A stretch of 64,000 bases of DNA from Okapia johnstoni. Taxonomy: Eukaryota > Chordata > Mammalia > Artiodactyla > Giraffidae. Position numbers and translations under genes: made by a program. Below the pieces are notes generated by a model that saw only the letters and a program-made list of their open reading frames with translations, was not told where the DNA came from and did no database searches. Location: assembly GCA_024291935.2 (NCBI GenBank), contig CM044309.1, forward strand, positions 1,860,001-1,924,000, written 5' to 3'. Positions 46,609 to 58,388 of this stretch are shown in pieces; position 1 is the stretch's first letter; the number at the start of each line of letters is the position of its first letter.

Positions 46609-46639
46609 ATTACTTTAACAAATGGACCTGAATACTCCA

Positions 46640-46795
46640 CTTATTTTGCATATGCCTCAAGAGACTAGACAAATTCACCACCCATTTTGCAGATAAGGAA
46701 ACAACAGTGAAAGCACATGACTAATTTACAAGTTGGTAATAGCAGTTCCAGATTCAATTACACAGTCTGTTTGACTCTCGAGATCTCACCCTACA
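46640..46795 (-). mobile_element. MIR SINE fragment
   Basis: 'cattttgcagataaggaaac', 'acaagttggtaatagcagtt' and 'cacagtctgtttgactctcg' follow the MIR order in antisense. Confidence 0.65.
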
Positions 46796-46821
46796 ACAGC
46801 TCCCACAGGGATTTCATTTGA

Positions 46822-47816
46822 CATTGTTGTCGTTTGGTTGCTGAGTCCAGCTCTTGGCAGTCTCATGCAGTGCTGCATGCTGGTTCTTTTGTCTTCCACT
46901 GTCGCTGGGAGTTTGCTCAAATCCATGTTCTTTGAGTCAGTGATGCTAATCTAACCATCTCACCTCTGCCGTCCCCTTCTCCTTTGCCTTCAGTTTTTCC
47001 CAGCATCAGGGTCTTTTCCAATGAGTTGGCTCTTCACATTCGATTACCAAAGTATTGAAGCTTCAGCTTCAGCAACAGTCCTTCCAATGAAGATTCAGGG
47101 TTGATTCCCTTTAGGATTGATTGTTTCGATCTCATTGCAGTCTACAGAACTCTCAAGAGTCTTCTCCAGCACCACAATAACAAAGCATCAATTCTGCATT
47201 CAGCTTTTTTTTTGGTCCAACTCTCACATCCATACATGACTACAGGAAAAACCATAGCTTTGACTATGATGACCTTTGTTGGCAAAGTGATGTCTCTCCT
47301 TTTTAATACACTGTCTCTGTTTGTCAGAGCTGTCCTTCCAAGGAGCAAGCATCTTTTAATTTCATGGCTGCAGCCATTGTCTGCAGTGATTTTGAAGCCC
47401 AAGAAAATAAAATCTGTCACCGTTTCCATGTTTTTCCCCATCTGTTTGCCATGACGTGATGTGACCGAATGCTATCATCTTAGCGTTTTGAATGTTGAGT
47501 TTTAAGCCGGGGTTTTCACCTTCCTCTTTCACCCTCATTAAGACACTCTATAGTTCCTCTTCACTTTGTGCCATTAGAGTGGTATCATCTGCATATCTAA
47601 GGTGGTTGTATTTTCCAGGCAATTGGATTCCAGCTTGTGATTCATTCAGCCTGGTATTTACATGATGTGCTCAGAATATAAATTAAATAAGCAAGGTGAA
47701 AATATATAGCTTCCTTTCCCAATTGTGAACCAGTCAGTTGATCCATGTCTGGTTCTATCTGTTGCTTCTTGACCCGCATACAGTTTTCTTAGGAGACAAG
47801 TAGGGTGGTCTGGTAC
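46822..47816 (-). mobile_element. BovB LINE, 5' truncated, 1.0 kb
   Basis: Antisense copy from the 3' tail ('tgtcgtttggttgctgagtc' at 46829) back into the reverse transcriptase. It contains the YADD motif (encoded at 47584-47595) and, in the 99-codon frame 47441-47142, the C-terminal signature MYGCESWTKKKAE. Indels break the frame repeatedly. The 117-codon plus frame at 47101-47454 is a shadow. Confidence 0.92.
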
Positions 47817-48049
47817 CTTAAATTAAATTAGATAACTTGTCATAGCTGTCTTAACCTGCTATGGGATCAAATATCAGGTAATTAAGTACATATTATTGGA
47901 TAAAGTTTTCTATGAAGCAATTTGTTACAGGTAATACTTCTGTTGGTTGTTAACAGATCTTACAGTTTGACTCATCTGCATTTTCTAATATCAAAGTTAG
48001 TTTTTCCACTTTATTTTTCCATAAAGGAAAAGAATCATTGTGTTTTTAG
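47817..48049. other. No recognised feature
   Basis: Short AT-rich spacer. Confidence 0.4.
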
Positions 48050-48190
48050 GTAAGATAGGCTTTGAAGTCAGAATATCCTGTGTTCTAATTGAAGCTCCAT
48101 GTGTGAGATCTTAGGAAAGTTGATCAATTTTTCTGTCTCTAAATTTCTTTATCTATACATATAGAGATAATACCTACTATGTATTTTTGC
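48050..48190 (+). mobile_element. MIR SINE fragment
   Basis: 'ctttgaagtcagaatatcct', 'tgtgtgagatcttaggaaag', 'tgtctctaaatttctttatc' and 'gagataatacctactatgta' follow the MIR consensus order. Confidence 0.75.
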
Positions 48191-49851
48191 TGAAAAAAAT
48201 TAAGAAAATATAGAATATAAAGTATTTATCAAAATTTGGCACAGAGAAGAAATTTATTTTAAAAAGATAGCATTCTCAATAAGGTATTTCTATTATATTA
48301 TTTATATTATACTAGAATTAATAATGCCTATCAAAAGCTTAGGTCAGTTTAGAAAGTCAGACTACTGTATTCAATCAATTTTGAGTATAAATGGTGAAAA
48401 CTAGCTGCTAATGATCCATATTCCACATTTCCCACTGAAATACTTATGAAAATATTTCAAGTAAAGCAAATGAAATATAATACACAAAATAGTGCTATTG
48501 ATGAACAACATGCCAGAAATCACAAAAATAGTAAAAAAGAATCTCCATTAATCATAGCACTGAGGCAGAATGGCAGTCCATCCAGGTTGAAAATGCTAAT
48601 AATTCCAACTACCTCTCTGATGCTGGAGTTGTGGTTCAAAGAATCTAGATCTGTTTCAACCCTGTTCACCTTTCCTCTTTGTTCCCCACACACCCTCTAC
48701 CAGTCTTTTCAGTTTTTCCAAAAGTTTATTTCCTGGAGCACTTTTTGGAGGTAATAAGACGAGTGATTGGAAAAAATGACTTAGTGAAATAAGGCTACAT
48801 AATTCAATTTTCAGATCCCAAATACCTTATCTAAAACTTTGGGAGTGATATGGGTAAGCTGGAATTAAGCTTTTCCCTTTGATTTTTCAGAGAGAATGCA
48901 CTTCTTATGTGACATCTGAGACAATTCTTACACACTGTGTATGAAAATTCACATTAAAGGCAAAACAGTGAAAGGTTCTAGATCACCCTGCATTGATTTT
49001 GGCCAGATCTTACTACTAAATTAGACAAATCAAAGTCTCTAAACAATAGTTAAATACATGGATTAGTAGTCAATCCCAATTGGGATCAGGAGTGCAAAGA
49101 CTTAGAAAGAAGGGCTCTGATAGAGATGAGTGAGGTACCCAGCCATGTCTGAGAGGGAAGGGAAGATTTCTTTGAGAAAGTGGCACTGAAGTTGGGAGCT
49201 AGAAAGGGGCTTGGAGTTAGAGTGGCTCTGAGGGGAGGGGAGTCAGTAGACCAGAATAAAGGAAAGACTTCCACAGGGAAAAAGGAAAGTGTTTTCCGGG
49301 GACCAGATTGAGTCAGGGCTTGTGAATAATAATTACGGATTTGGGCCTTTATCCTAATAACAGTGAAAAGTCAGTGAGGGATTTTAAAATGAATCATCAT
49401 GCTCACACTTGCATTAAAAATAATACTGTGTTTTCAGCAAGGGAAATATATCAGAGTGTGGGAGATGAGTTAAAGGCCTATTTTGAGAAATACTGCTTTA
49501 TCAGCAGCTCTTTGGGGATGCTGATTCTGGGACTGTAACTCGCAGCAAGGGAGCGTAATTAGTGGCCCTTTACATTCACTAGGCGTTACAATTGGAAATG
49601 GATGGATGTTGCGTCTGGGAAAGGATATCATAAACATCGCCATATTTTATAGAAGGAGGTAGAAAGTAATCATAAGGCAAGATGTGAAGAACTGACAATT
49701 GTAGTATATGAGAAACCTTATGTTTTGATAAAAAAGATAAATGACACATTTAATAAAAGGCCAATATATCTATTTTTGTCAGAAAATATGTATTAAGTGA
49801 CAGCTGTCAAGAAAATGCAGTTTCCTGAAACTCAAATGCTAGAGTATTTCA
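48191..49851. other. Single-copy DNA
   Basis: 1.66 kb without recognised repeat. Frames of 102 (48446-48754) and 62-65 codons have no domain. 49100-49260 is somewhat purine-rich. Confidence 0.5.
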
Positions 49852-49871
49852 TACACACACACACACACACA
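49852..49871 (+). repeat. (AC)n microsatellite
   Basis: Ten AC-type units followed by 'atatgc'. Not directly attached to a SINE; the BovB copy begins about 28 bp further right. Confidence 0.9.
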
Positions 49872-49898
49872 TATGCTAGAGAAGGGAAGCTATGACAG

Positions 49899-50391
49899 TG
49901 TATTACAAAGCAGAGGCATCATTTTGTTGACAAAGGCACATATAATCAAAGCTGTGGTTTTTCCAGGAGTCATGTAAAGATCTGAGAGTTGGACTATAAA
50001 GAAGGTTGAATGCTGAAAAACTGATGTTTTCAAATTGTGGTGATGGAGAAGGCTCTTGAGAGTCCCTTGGACAGTAAGGAGATAAAAGTAGATAAAACCA
50101 ATCAATCCTAAAGAAGTCAACCCTGGAAGGACGGATGCTGAAGCTGAAGCTCCAATCCTTTGACCACCTGATGTGAAGAACTGACCTATTAGAAAAAACC
50201 CTGGTGCTGGGAAAGACTGAAGGCGAAAGGAGAAGGAGGTGCCAGATGATGAGATGGTTAGATGCATCCACGACTCAAAGCACATGAGTTTGAACAAACT
50301 CCAGGAGACAGTGGAGGACACAGAAGCCTGCTGTGCTGAACTCCACGGTGTCGCCAAGAGCCAGACAAGACTTGGTGACTGAACAACAACT
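49899..50391 (+). mobile_element. BovB LINE 3' end, 5' truncated
   Basis: Diverged copy from 'acaaagcagaggcatcattt' to 'ggtgactgaacaacaac'. The large minus-strand frame 49890-50444 (184 codons) is antisense to it. With 46822-47816 it forms an inverted pair about 2.1 kb apart. Confidence 0.9.
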
Positions 50392-50489
50392 ATATATATA
50401 CACACACACTTAATGAGATAGCAGTGGTGAACTCTACTTTCCAATGGAAATTAACCTAGTGAGAATATATATATATACACATATATACA
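50392..50489 (+). repeat. AT/AC-rich simple repeat
   Basis: Two tracts of mixed (TA)n/(CA)n at 50392-50410 and 50466-50488, the second directly abutting the 3' end of the antisense SINE. Confidence 0.8.
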
Positions 50490-50686
50490 CACTAAGTTGC
50501 TTCAATTGTGTACAACTCTTCGTGACAACATGAACTTCAGCCCTCCAGGCTCCTATGTCCATGGAATTCTGGAGTGGGTAGCCATTTCCTTCTCCAGGGA
50601 ATCTTGTTGGGTCTAACCCAGGGATCACACCTGGGTCTTCTGCATTGCAAGAGGATTCTTTACCATCTGAGTCACCTAGGAAGTCC
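50490..50686 (-). mobile_element. Bov-tA SINE inside a simple-repeat tract
   Basis: Antisense, with alternating AT/AC simple repeats on both sides (50466-50488 and 50687-50738). Head end is 'cacctaggaagtcc'. Confidence 0.93.
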
Positions 50687-50738
50687 ATACATATACATAT
50701 ATATATATATACACACATATATATACATACATATATAA
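50687..50738 (+). repeat. (AT/AC)n microsatellite
   Basis: Mixed 'catatacatatatatat' and 'acacacatatatatac' units. Confidence 0.85.
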
Positions 50739-52477
50739 AATCATAATTGCTAATATCTTAAATCTGTGTTAGATAAATATTGCAGACCTGAAAGTTAAGG
50801 AATAAGATCTGAATTCATTGATCCTATTCTCTGGGACAAGTTTGAGATAAATAGTAATGGGGAATTTGAGAGAAAAGAACAATGCTTCCTGAAATAAGCA
50901 TTCCAGAAAAGTCCTAAATATTTATTATAACTGGTTCACTAGTAAGCAAATACTCTTGCTATAAAGTAGGATTTTAGACTGTTAGTATATAATTTTGATG
51001 ATCACAAAAATCATTCAGTGACTTGCTAATAGCAATTGATAAACTAACATTAAAACCTATGTCAGAAGGAGCCTCTATTGTTCCCCATTTTTGTGAAATC
51101 ACGATGCAGAGAGACTGGCCACAGAAATAAATGCAATAGAAATTTAGGTGTCCAGAGGTCACGTTAAAAATTCAAGGTAAACACCAATAGTTTTCTACAA
51201 GCAAAGGTGAACATTTCATTTGTTTTTTGTTTGCTTTGTATTATTTTTTAAGAGCAGCAAAGTCGGTTTTTATTCCTTTGTTCAGGAACATCAGTATAAA
51301 CAGAGCATTAATCTGAACCTTCAGAAGCCAGATCAAGATTTATATATAAAAGCTGATGAATTTTGTTTACCTGTCATATAGGTATATCTATACAAGTTCC
51401 TTGATAGTATTTTATGTCAAGGACTTTATAGTTTTGTGCAGCCTTGGACTGATAAATGGCTCAAAAAGTGTACTTACACTTCACTTGCTGTTAGTTCAGT
51501 CTAAAAAATTGTAGGATTGAATGCTTTGTAAGTATCCACCGCTCTTAGGCAATAGCAGTATTATTTGTACCTTTGTTTAAACCTTTTAAAGCCATGAAAT
51601 ATTGTATAACTAACTGTGTCCCAAGAAAGCTTGAAACAAGGCCTTTTAAAATTGATTTCATCTTCATTTCATATAATATAGAAATTAAAAATCCTCCTGC
51701 TTATTCATAATTACTGAATAAACTATGGTCTTCAACTATATATAGTCTTCAGTTTATAGTCTTCATGCTGCTGATCTCAAGTATTACTTCATTGTGATGT
51801 TAGACTAGTTAGACTAGTAACTTGGACATATTTTCTTAAATAAAATTAAAGTCAACTATTATCAGTTTTGCTGTAAATATAATCTATTGTTTAAATTTGT
51901 ATTCACAAATAATAAAAATTTCATCCATATGCATAAAATAAAGTTTTATGGAGCTTTATTTTATCATTTAGAGAGATAAAATTATTAAAAATAATTGTAA
52001 CAGAAAATTATAGATCAATAATAAAAATTAGATATTGTCAGAAAAGGGTCAATAGTATGTGGTCTCAAAAAACAAAGAACCAAACTGGAAGTCAATGAGA
52101 TTTATCTTAATTCTGACTGATTTGCAGTCTGTAATGGGCACATCATTTGGAGTCCCCTTGACTGGAATTTTCACCTTCAAAGAAATGTCACCATTATATC
52201 TATAATCCTCCACACAAGGATAATATAATGTTTAATGAGAGTAGTTGAAAATAGTATTTTGAATGCTTAGAGGAAAGAGGTTTTATTAATCCAAAACTTG
52301 TCCTTAAGGCTTGAACAACTGAGTCATAATGTGAAAATAATCAGTTTTGTTTTCAGATCAACTACATCTATTCTAAAGTGCTATATTCTAAAACACATAA
52401 AAAAAAAAGCAGTTTCTTATGAGAAGTATAAATATCAACCCCTCTTACACTATCAGAAGGGAAGAATATAAAATAGA
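50739..52477. other. Single-copy AT-rich DNA
   Basis: 1.7 kb with no recognised repeat or coding frame. Local small repeats such as 'gactagttagactagt' near 51803 are low complexity. Confidence 0.5.
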
Positions 52478-52572
52478 ATGAATATATGTATAACTGAATC
52501 ACTTTGCTGTGGAGCAGAAGTTAACACAACTTTGCACCTCAACTGTGTTTCAGTAAGAACAAAAAAACACAC
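52478..52572 (+). mobile_element. Artiodactyl L1 3' tail fragment
   Basis: 'tatgtataactgaatcactt', 'tgctgtggagcagaagttaa' and 'cacaactttgcacctcaact' match the last ~95 bp of an artiodactyl L1, followed by an A-rich end. Confidence 0.7.
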
Positions 52573-53059
52573 AAAAGATATTCTTTTAGCATAGTATTTA
52601 TAACTAAAAATAATATACAACATTTCTAAAGTAAGCAAATAGCACAAACATAATATATTTGGGTATTAAAAGTGACTCATTAGCTAACAGGGTAATGAAT
52701 TCTATATATCAGTGCCCTTGTTTAATTTCAGTAAGTTCACTGAATACAAAATTTCTTTAGAGTTGAAGGCCCACAGCAAGGTGCTGATTAGTGAGTGATT
52801 AGATTTAAGAGCCACATCTCAGCACTGAGAAAAAAGAATGCAATCGGCACACGGTCACATAGCGTTTTCGCGTTTTCTTTTATTTTTTCAGTTTCTTAGC
52901 TAATTCACAAAAAATTCCAAGAAAATTTAGATCTCTGAAATTTACTCCAACAGTAGACGATATTGTTGCTGATTCATCGTATCGCTTTCTCCTTACCTAC
53001 CAATGGAGAATTAGTACTGCATCTATATTCACAGGTATATGAATTCTTCTAAAGGTTAG
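52573..53059. other. No recognised feature
   Basis: Single-copy spacer. An exact 8-bp tandem 'gcgttttc' x2 (52862-52877) gives a small CpG-bearing spot in AT-rich DNA. Confidence 0.45.
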
Positions 53060-53192
53060 TAAAGTGAAAGTGAAGTTGCTCAGTCATGTCCAACTCTTCG
53101 CGACCCCGTGGACTGCAGTCTACCAGGCTCCTCTGTCCATGGGATTTTCCAGGCAAGAGTACTGGAGTGGGGTGCCATTGCCTTCTCCAAAG
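53060..53192 (-). mobile_element. Bov-A segment SINE fragment
   Basis: Antisense A segment only ('gaagttgctcagtcatgtcc' to 'gggtgccattgccttctcc'), without tRNA head. Confidence 0.9.
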
Positions 53193-53250
53193 ATCAGCAA
53201 GCAAGTTGACTAAAAAAAGTAATTTCAACTATTTCATATAAAAGTCAAAG

Positions 53251-53251
<1 letters not shown>

Positions 53252-53304
<53 letters not shown>
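53252..53304 (+). repeat. (TG)n microsatellite
   Basis: About 26 TG units, uninterrupted, the longest dinucleotide array in the window. It directly precedes a Bov-A segment. Confidence 0.97.
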
Positions 53305-53305
<1 letters not shown>

Positions 53306-53308
<3 letters not shown>

Positions 53309-53413
53309 CAGTCTCTCAGTCGTGTCCGACTCTGCAACCCCATGGACTGTAGCCCACCAGGCTCCTCTGTCTAGGGGGTTCTCCAGGCAATAGTACTGGA
53401 GAGGGTTGCCATA
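53306..53413 (-). mobile_element. Bov-A segment SINE fragment
   Basis: Antisense A segment from 'cagtctctcagtcgtgtccg' to 'ggagagggttgccat'. Its 3' (left) end merges into the (TG)n tract. Confidence 0.9.
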
Positions 53414-54085
53414 GATTATCTTCATTTTAAGATGACCTTGAGGAATGACCTGATATTCTTAACACTTTTGCTTCCTTTTCTGTACTTACCGGCGGCCTGT
53501 AACACTTGGATGTGATAGAAATGAAGTTACCCTCTCAGAGCCTCTTCCCTTTCTGCTTTATCAGTGGCATCCCTGACATCTAGCTGATCAAAAAACTATC
53601 TAAAATAAGGACCAAATTGCCAGTTCTCTTTTTTGACAGCTGTGGTCATGTGACAGAGATATAGAAGATAAAAGTGGTATGTACAATTTCTGGGATGTGT
53701 GTTTGTTGGAGGAGTTTTCTCTCTCTCCTCTCTTACCTGGTTGAGAGCCTGGTTGGGATGCAGACATAATGGCTGAAAGTGCTTCAGTCAAGTTGGCGTA
53801 TAGTGCTGAAACTATATTTTAGTGAAGACGACAAAATAAAGATTTTTCTGCAAAGAAGCTTTAAAATAATATATGTAGGGAAACTAGGGCCACTCACGCT
53901 AGTATCGGTATCATCATTTTAAAGCTTTTTCTTTTTCTCATAGAGTTTTGGGTACTTCATGCAGAATGGTGGCCGGCATCCCACCAATACTCTTAAGGTA
54001 AAATGTGTCAGTTTTCAGTAAGCTTTACTCATAGACTTATAGTGTCGAGGTGGATTTCCTTTTCTTCTGTTCTCAAATATAAGTA
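53414..54085. other. No recognised feature
   Basis: Mixed composition, single-copy. No domain-bearing frame. Confidence 0.45.
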
Positions 54086-54838
54086 GTGTCTTAGCCAGTT
54101 TGGGAAGCTACTATAGAATATTACAGACAGGGTGACTTAAACTGCAAACATTTATATCTCACAGTTTTGAGGTTTGAAAAATCCAAAATCAAGGTGCTAG
54201 TAGATCCAGTATCTAGTGAGAACACACATCTTGGTTTGTAGATGGTCATCTTCATGGCAGAGAGCAGAAGGAGAGATAAGGTTTTCTGATCTCTTGTCAT
54301 AAAAGCACTAATCTCATTTAGTTCAGTTCAGTTCCTCAGTGGTGTCTGACCCTTTGCAATCCCATGGACTGCAGCACTCCAGGCCTCCCTGTCCATCACC
54401 AGCTCCTGGAGTTTACCCAAACTCATGTCCATTGAGTCGGTGATGTCATCCAACCATCTCATCCTCTGTCGTCCCCTTCTCCTCCCGCCCTCAATCTTTC
54501 CCAGCATCAGGGTCTTTTCCAATGAGTCAGCTCTTCACATCAGGTGGCCAAAGTATTGGAGTTTCAGCTTCAGCATCAGTCCTTCCAATGAATATTAGGA
54601 CTGATTTCCTTTAGAATTGACTGGTTTGACCTCCTGGCAGTCCGAGGGACTCTCAAGAGTCTCCTCCAACACCACAGCTCAAAAGCATCAATTCATGATG
54701 GGTCCATTCTCATGACTTCATTACTTTTCAAAGGCCCCATTTTATAACATCATCACATTAAAAGTTTAGGATTTCAACATATTAACTATGAATTTTTTTG
54801 GCGGGGGTACAGACATTCAGTCCATAACACATGAAAGC
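54086..54838 (-). mobile_element. MaLR-like LTR, split by BovB
   Basis: Antisense to the LTR type at 40111-40460. Left part 54086-54319 ('gtgtcttagccagtttggga' to 'aaaagcactaatctcattta'); right part 54694-54838 ('catgatgggtccattctcat' to 'gacattcagtccataacac'). Continuity across the gap is clear because the LTR order resumes exactly where it stops. Confidence 0.68.
54320..54693 (-). mobile_element. BovB LINE 3' end inserted in an LTR
   Basis: About 370 bp of antisense BovB from the 'gttcagttcagttcctcagt' tail to 'ctcaaaagcatcaatt'. The 64-codon minus frame 54522-54328 keeps [20 protein letters not shown] of the C terminus. Flanking 'ctcattta' and 'attcatga' are a possible degenerate duplication. 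Confidence 0.92.
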
Positions 54839-55492
54839 TTAAGGCTACGATTTTCTGAAGAAAACCCAATGTGTAAGATTAAAAACAAACAAAAATAGAA
54901 TATCTGATTCTGAAGGAAATAAGATTATGTAATGGAGCAAAGTAGAACCATAAAAAACTGATTAATATCTTGAATGAGATTAGAAAATATCCTGACTGCC
55001 TCTGAAGAGAATTTCATAAAAAGCAACAGGCAGGAAATCTTTAAAAGATCTTTAGAATTTAAAAACAGTTAGAAGTTTTCAAAAAATCTTCCAGAATAAG
55101 AGCCAATGGTCATGGAAAGTATGAAAGGAAAGATAAAACATTTAAGGTTTAATTTGAGGCATCAAATATTCAAATAACTTTACAAATAGAGAAAAGAGTT
55201 AAAAAAGGGAAATAATGATTAAATTGATTAAATAAAAAACTGTTCTAAAGAGAAGAGATTTTAATTGAAGGAATACATTAAAAATGGAAAGGATGATAAG
55301 GAATAGAGACTCATATCCGACAAACTGTAGCAAAACCTTAGGATGCCAAGAAAGGGGAGATACGGGCAAGGACAGCACAGTGACAGAAAGAGTGACGCAG
55401 ACATCACGCCGCTTCTCAGTGAGAACTTCCGTGTCATCTGAAATCTCTCTTACTGTACAAACTAGATTACTATAGATTGTTGGTTCTGTTTT
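54839..55492. other. No recognised feature
   Basis: A-rich single-copy sequence. A 63-codon frame (55284-55475) has no domain. Confidence 0.45.
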
Positions 55493-55754
55493 TAAAAAAT
55501 TAATTTATTTATTTTAATTGGGGGTGAATTACTTTACAGTATTGTAGTGGTTTTGCCATACATTGACATGAATCAGCTGTGGGTGTATATGTGTCCCCAT
55601 CCTGAACCCCCTCCCACCTCCCTCCCCATCCCATCCCTCTGGGTCATCCCAGTGTACCAGCCCTGAGCGCCCTGTCTCATGCATTGAACCTGGACTGGCA
55701 ATCTATTTCACATATGGTAATATACATGTTTCAGTGCTATTCTCTCAAGTCACC
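55493..55754 (-). mobile_element. Artiodactyl L1 3' UTR fragment
   Basis: Antisense: T/A-rich start, then 'tttacagtattgtagtggtt', 'ttgccatacattgacatgaa', 'ctccctccccatcccatccc', 'catgcattgaacctggactg' and 'atacatgtttcagtgctatt'. No ORF2 is left. Confidence 0.85.
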
Positions 55755-57333
55755 CCAAGACTGCTAGTTCTTAATTTTTTAAATATTTTTCATAGATTTG
55801 CTTTAAGTGAGGTAGTAGGCACTTTTCAAAAGGCTGCTATTGTATCAGTACAAGACTATCATATATATTTAACAGAAAATCTATTTGGGTATAAAATTTG
55901 TTTTTATATCAATTTTGATTTGATTAAGATGGTAGAACTGCAATGAATTATGTGGAATATGGACTTTATCAGAAAGTACAGAATTTTGATGTCATTTAAA
56001 AAGACTATGGAAGAGTTTTGCTTTGTATCTGGTGAAGGTCCCGAAGCTGCTGTAGAACAGCAGGCTGATAGTCAAGAAGAAGAGTCCTGAGTGAAGCAGA
56101 GGAGAGAGAGGATAAAGTGGGGTTCCAGGAGATAAAATGGAAGCTGCATCTTTCACTCACCACTTCCAGCCTCCAAGACGAGGGCGCCTGCACCATCTGT
56201 AGCGCTTTGCCTCAGTTGTGCATGCCAACCCTTCCCAACCTGCTGCGGGTTGAAGACAGGCAATTCAATGAAATCTGGAGGCATTTAACCCAGCTGCTTC
56301 CCAACACCCCAAAGTGAGGCAGCTGACCTGAGCCAACAAGTTTAATTTCAGTAGTCTCTGATGCCCTACAGTGACCTTCAGGGAAAACGGTTCTGCCTCG
56401 CTCAGCCTTCCAACTCTCAGCTAACCTGAGCATCCAGGTGAGGAGATTTGGGTGATAGTTCAACTTAACTAGGTTGAACCAGTAACCAAAACAAAATCTC
56501 TGGACTCTATACAGTTGTGGTACTAGGTTTAACAAATTTAGCCTAATAGAGGAAGTGAGGCATCAGTCGTGACAATGGTAATATACACTTGACTGTGGGA
56601 TGCGACACACTGTCAGAATGTACGCCCATGGGCGCATATGGCATTCAAGATCTCCAGATTCCTTCTGAGGTCTGAAGACAAAGCATTGTTGCTATTGTTA
56701 GACCACTACATTTTGGGATCTCAATTCCTCAAATAAGAATTGAACCTGGGCCAAGGCAGTGAAAGCTTGGAATCCTCACCTCGAGGTAACCAGGGAACTC
56801 TCGAGAAAGATTTATTTTTATAGATTGAGTTTATTTATATCCATCTTTTTTATTCTCAACTTGTGGTCTTTTTATCAACCTATCTGTCACTTCTTTTGAT
56901 TTACTTTTGTTTTGTTAAGGACAACAGCTATAACTAGAGAAGGATAGACTAAAATTCTGACTGAAATCTGACTTGTAAAATATTTTTGAGAAAATTGCTT
57001 TAATATGTGTTCATGATCCTCTGATTTCTGGAAGTCACTGCAAGCTCACCCATAAAGGACAAGGCCAAGGACACGTGCTTTATATGAAGCCACTCATGGT
57101 AAAGTCCTGCTGATATGGAAGGGTAAGAGGCTTTTGTTTCTCCTAAGTTGCTGCCAGTCAAGGCTACTGTTATTTAACCTTGAAAGCAAGTACCGTGGGG
57201 ATCAAATAAAGGCCTTTGTGCCAATAACCAGGACAGTTTTGAAAATTTGGAATGCTAATTACCAGAGCTGAACTATTTTTAATGGCATGTAAACATTTTT
57301 TTTAACTGTTGTGGTACTACTTTATATATTTTT
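55755..57333. other. Single-copy DNA with a G+C-richer patch
   Basis: 56000-56530 is more G+C-rich, with overlapping frames of 63-107 codons on both strands but no recognisable domain or splice architecture. It may be an old unassigned repeat. The rest is AT-rich. Confidence 0.4.
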
Positions 57334-57525
57334 GTGAAGTGGAAGTCATTCAGTTGTGTCTGACTCTTTGTAATCCCCCATGGACTGTAGCCCACCAGGC
57401 TCCTCTGTCCATGGGATTCTCCAGCCAAGAATACTGGAGTGGGTTGCCATTTCCCAAACCAGAATCAAGCCCAGGTCTCTCACATTGCAGGCAGATTCGT
57501 TACTGTCTGAGCCACTGGGGAAGCC
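57334..57525 (-). mobile_element. Bov-tA SINE
   Basis: Antisense; about 20 bp is missing between the A segment and head near 57448. Head end 'ccactggggaagccc'. Confidence 0.93.
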
Positions 57526-57964
57526 CATACATACATGAGCTTATCTATAACCATATTTTAAAATCTCTCTTACTTAGACGATTTCAAATAAATTTTGGTA
57601 ACTGGTTTATTGAACATTTTGAACTTGATAGGGCACAAATATGAAAATCAATTGGCATATTCCAAGACTATAATCGTCCAAACACCATAGGAGGTAAAGT
57701 GAGTTATATGCAAAAGAAGTAGACATGATCCCAGTCCCAGAGGAAAAAAGCTTAATAGGGAAAATAAGGCATGAGTTGAAACAGTTGTATATAGTCATTA
57801 TGATCGCCATTTAAAAATGTGCTATTTTAACCTAATAAAGGAATAAATTCCAACATTTTATGGAGAAAATATGTCTGTTTAAGAACTTGCTTAATGTTAT
57901 ATTTTACTGATAGAGACCTAACATATTATTTACAAATGATTATTACTTATTAATAGGAGCACAC
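57526..57964. other. No recognised feature
   Basis: AT-rich spacer. Confidence 0.45.
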
Positions 57965-58075
57965 AGTTTTCAAACTAAAAAGAAAATGAGCTTTAAAGAA
58001 GTCGTTGGTATAAATTCATACAGCTAGTCAGTGCAAGAGTCAAGAGATAAATCCAGTGGCTCTGACACTCAGATT
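57965..58075 (-). mobile_element. MIR SINE fragment
   Basis: 'cagctagtcagtgcaagagt' and 'gataaatccagtggctctga' match the MIR phrase 'cagctagtaagtggcagagc ... tgaacccaggc' in antisense. Confidence 0.6.
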
Positions 58076-58154
58076 GGCATGATTTCTATTAAATCATCTG
58101 CAAAATGGTTTCAAACTATACAATTATACAGCTTTATTTACATAAACTATATAT

Positions 58155-58388
58155 GCATATCCCAAATAAGTAAACCCAGAGACACAGAAAGTGGGTTGAT
58201 GGTGCCATGGGCTGGAGGGGACCTGGGAAATGGAGAGGGACTTTATAATGAGGACAGTTTTTTTGGCATTTTTTTTAAGATGTGAAGAAGATGCTTTGGA
58301 TCTAGATAGTGGTGTTGGTTGAAAATTGAATATACTAAGTGACACTGAATTGTTCACATTCAAATGGTTAATTGTATGTTATGTGAAA
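58155..58388 (+). mobile_element. L1M 3' end
   Basis: 'gagacacagaaagtgggttg', 'tgccatgggctggaggggac', 'agatagtggtgttggttgaa', 'gacactgaattgttcacatt' and 'caaatggttaattgtatgtt' follow the L1MA/L1MB 3' UTR order, unusually close in spacing to consensus for an element of this age. Confidence 0.7.

Noticed and set aside
49890..50444. 184-codon minus-strand open frame
   Set aside because: Antisense shadow of the BovB 3' end at 49899-50391.
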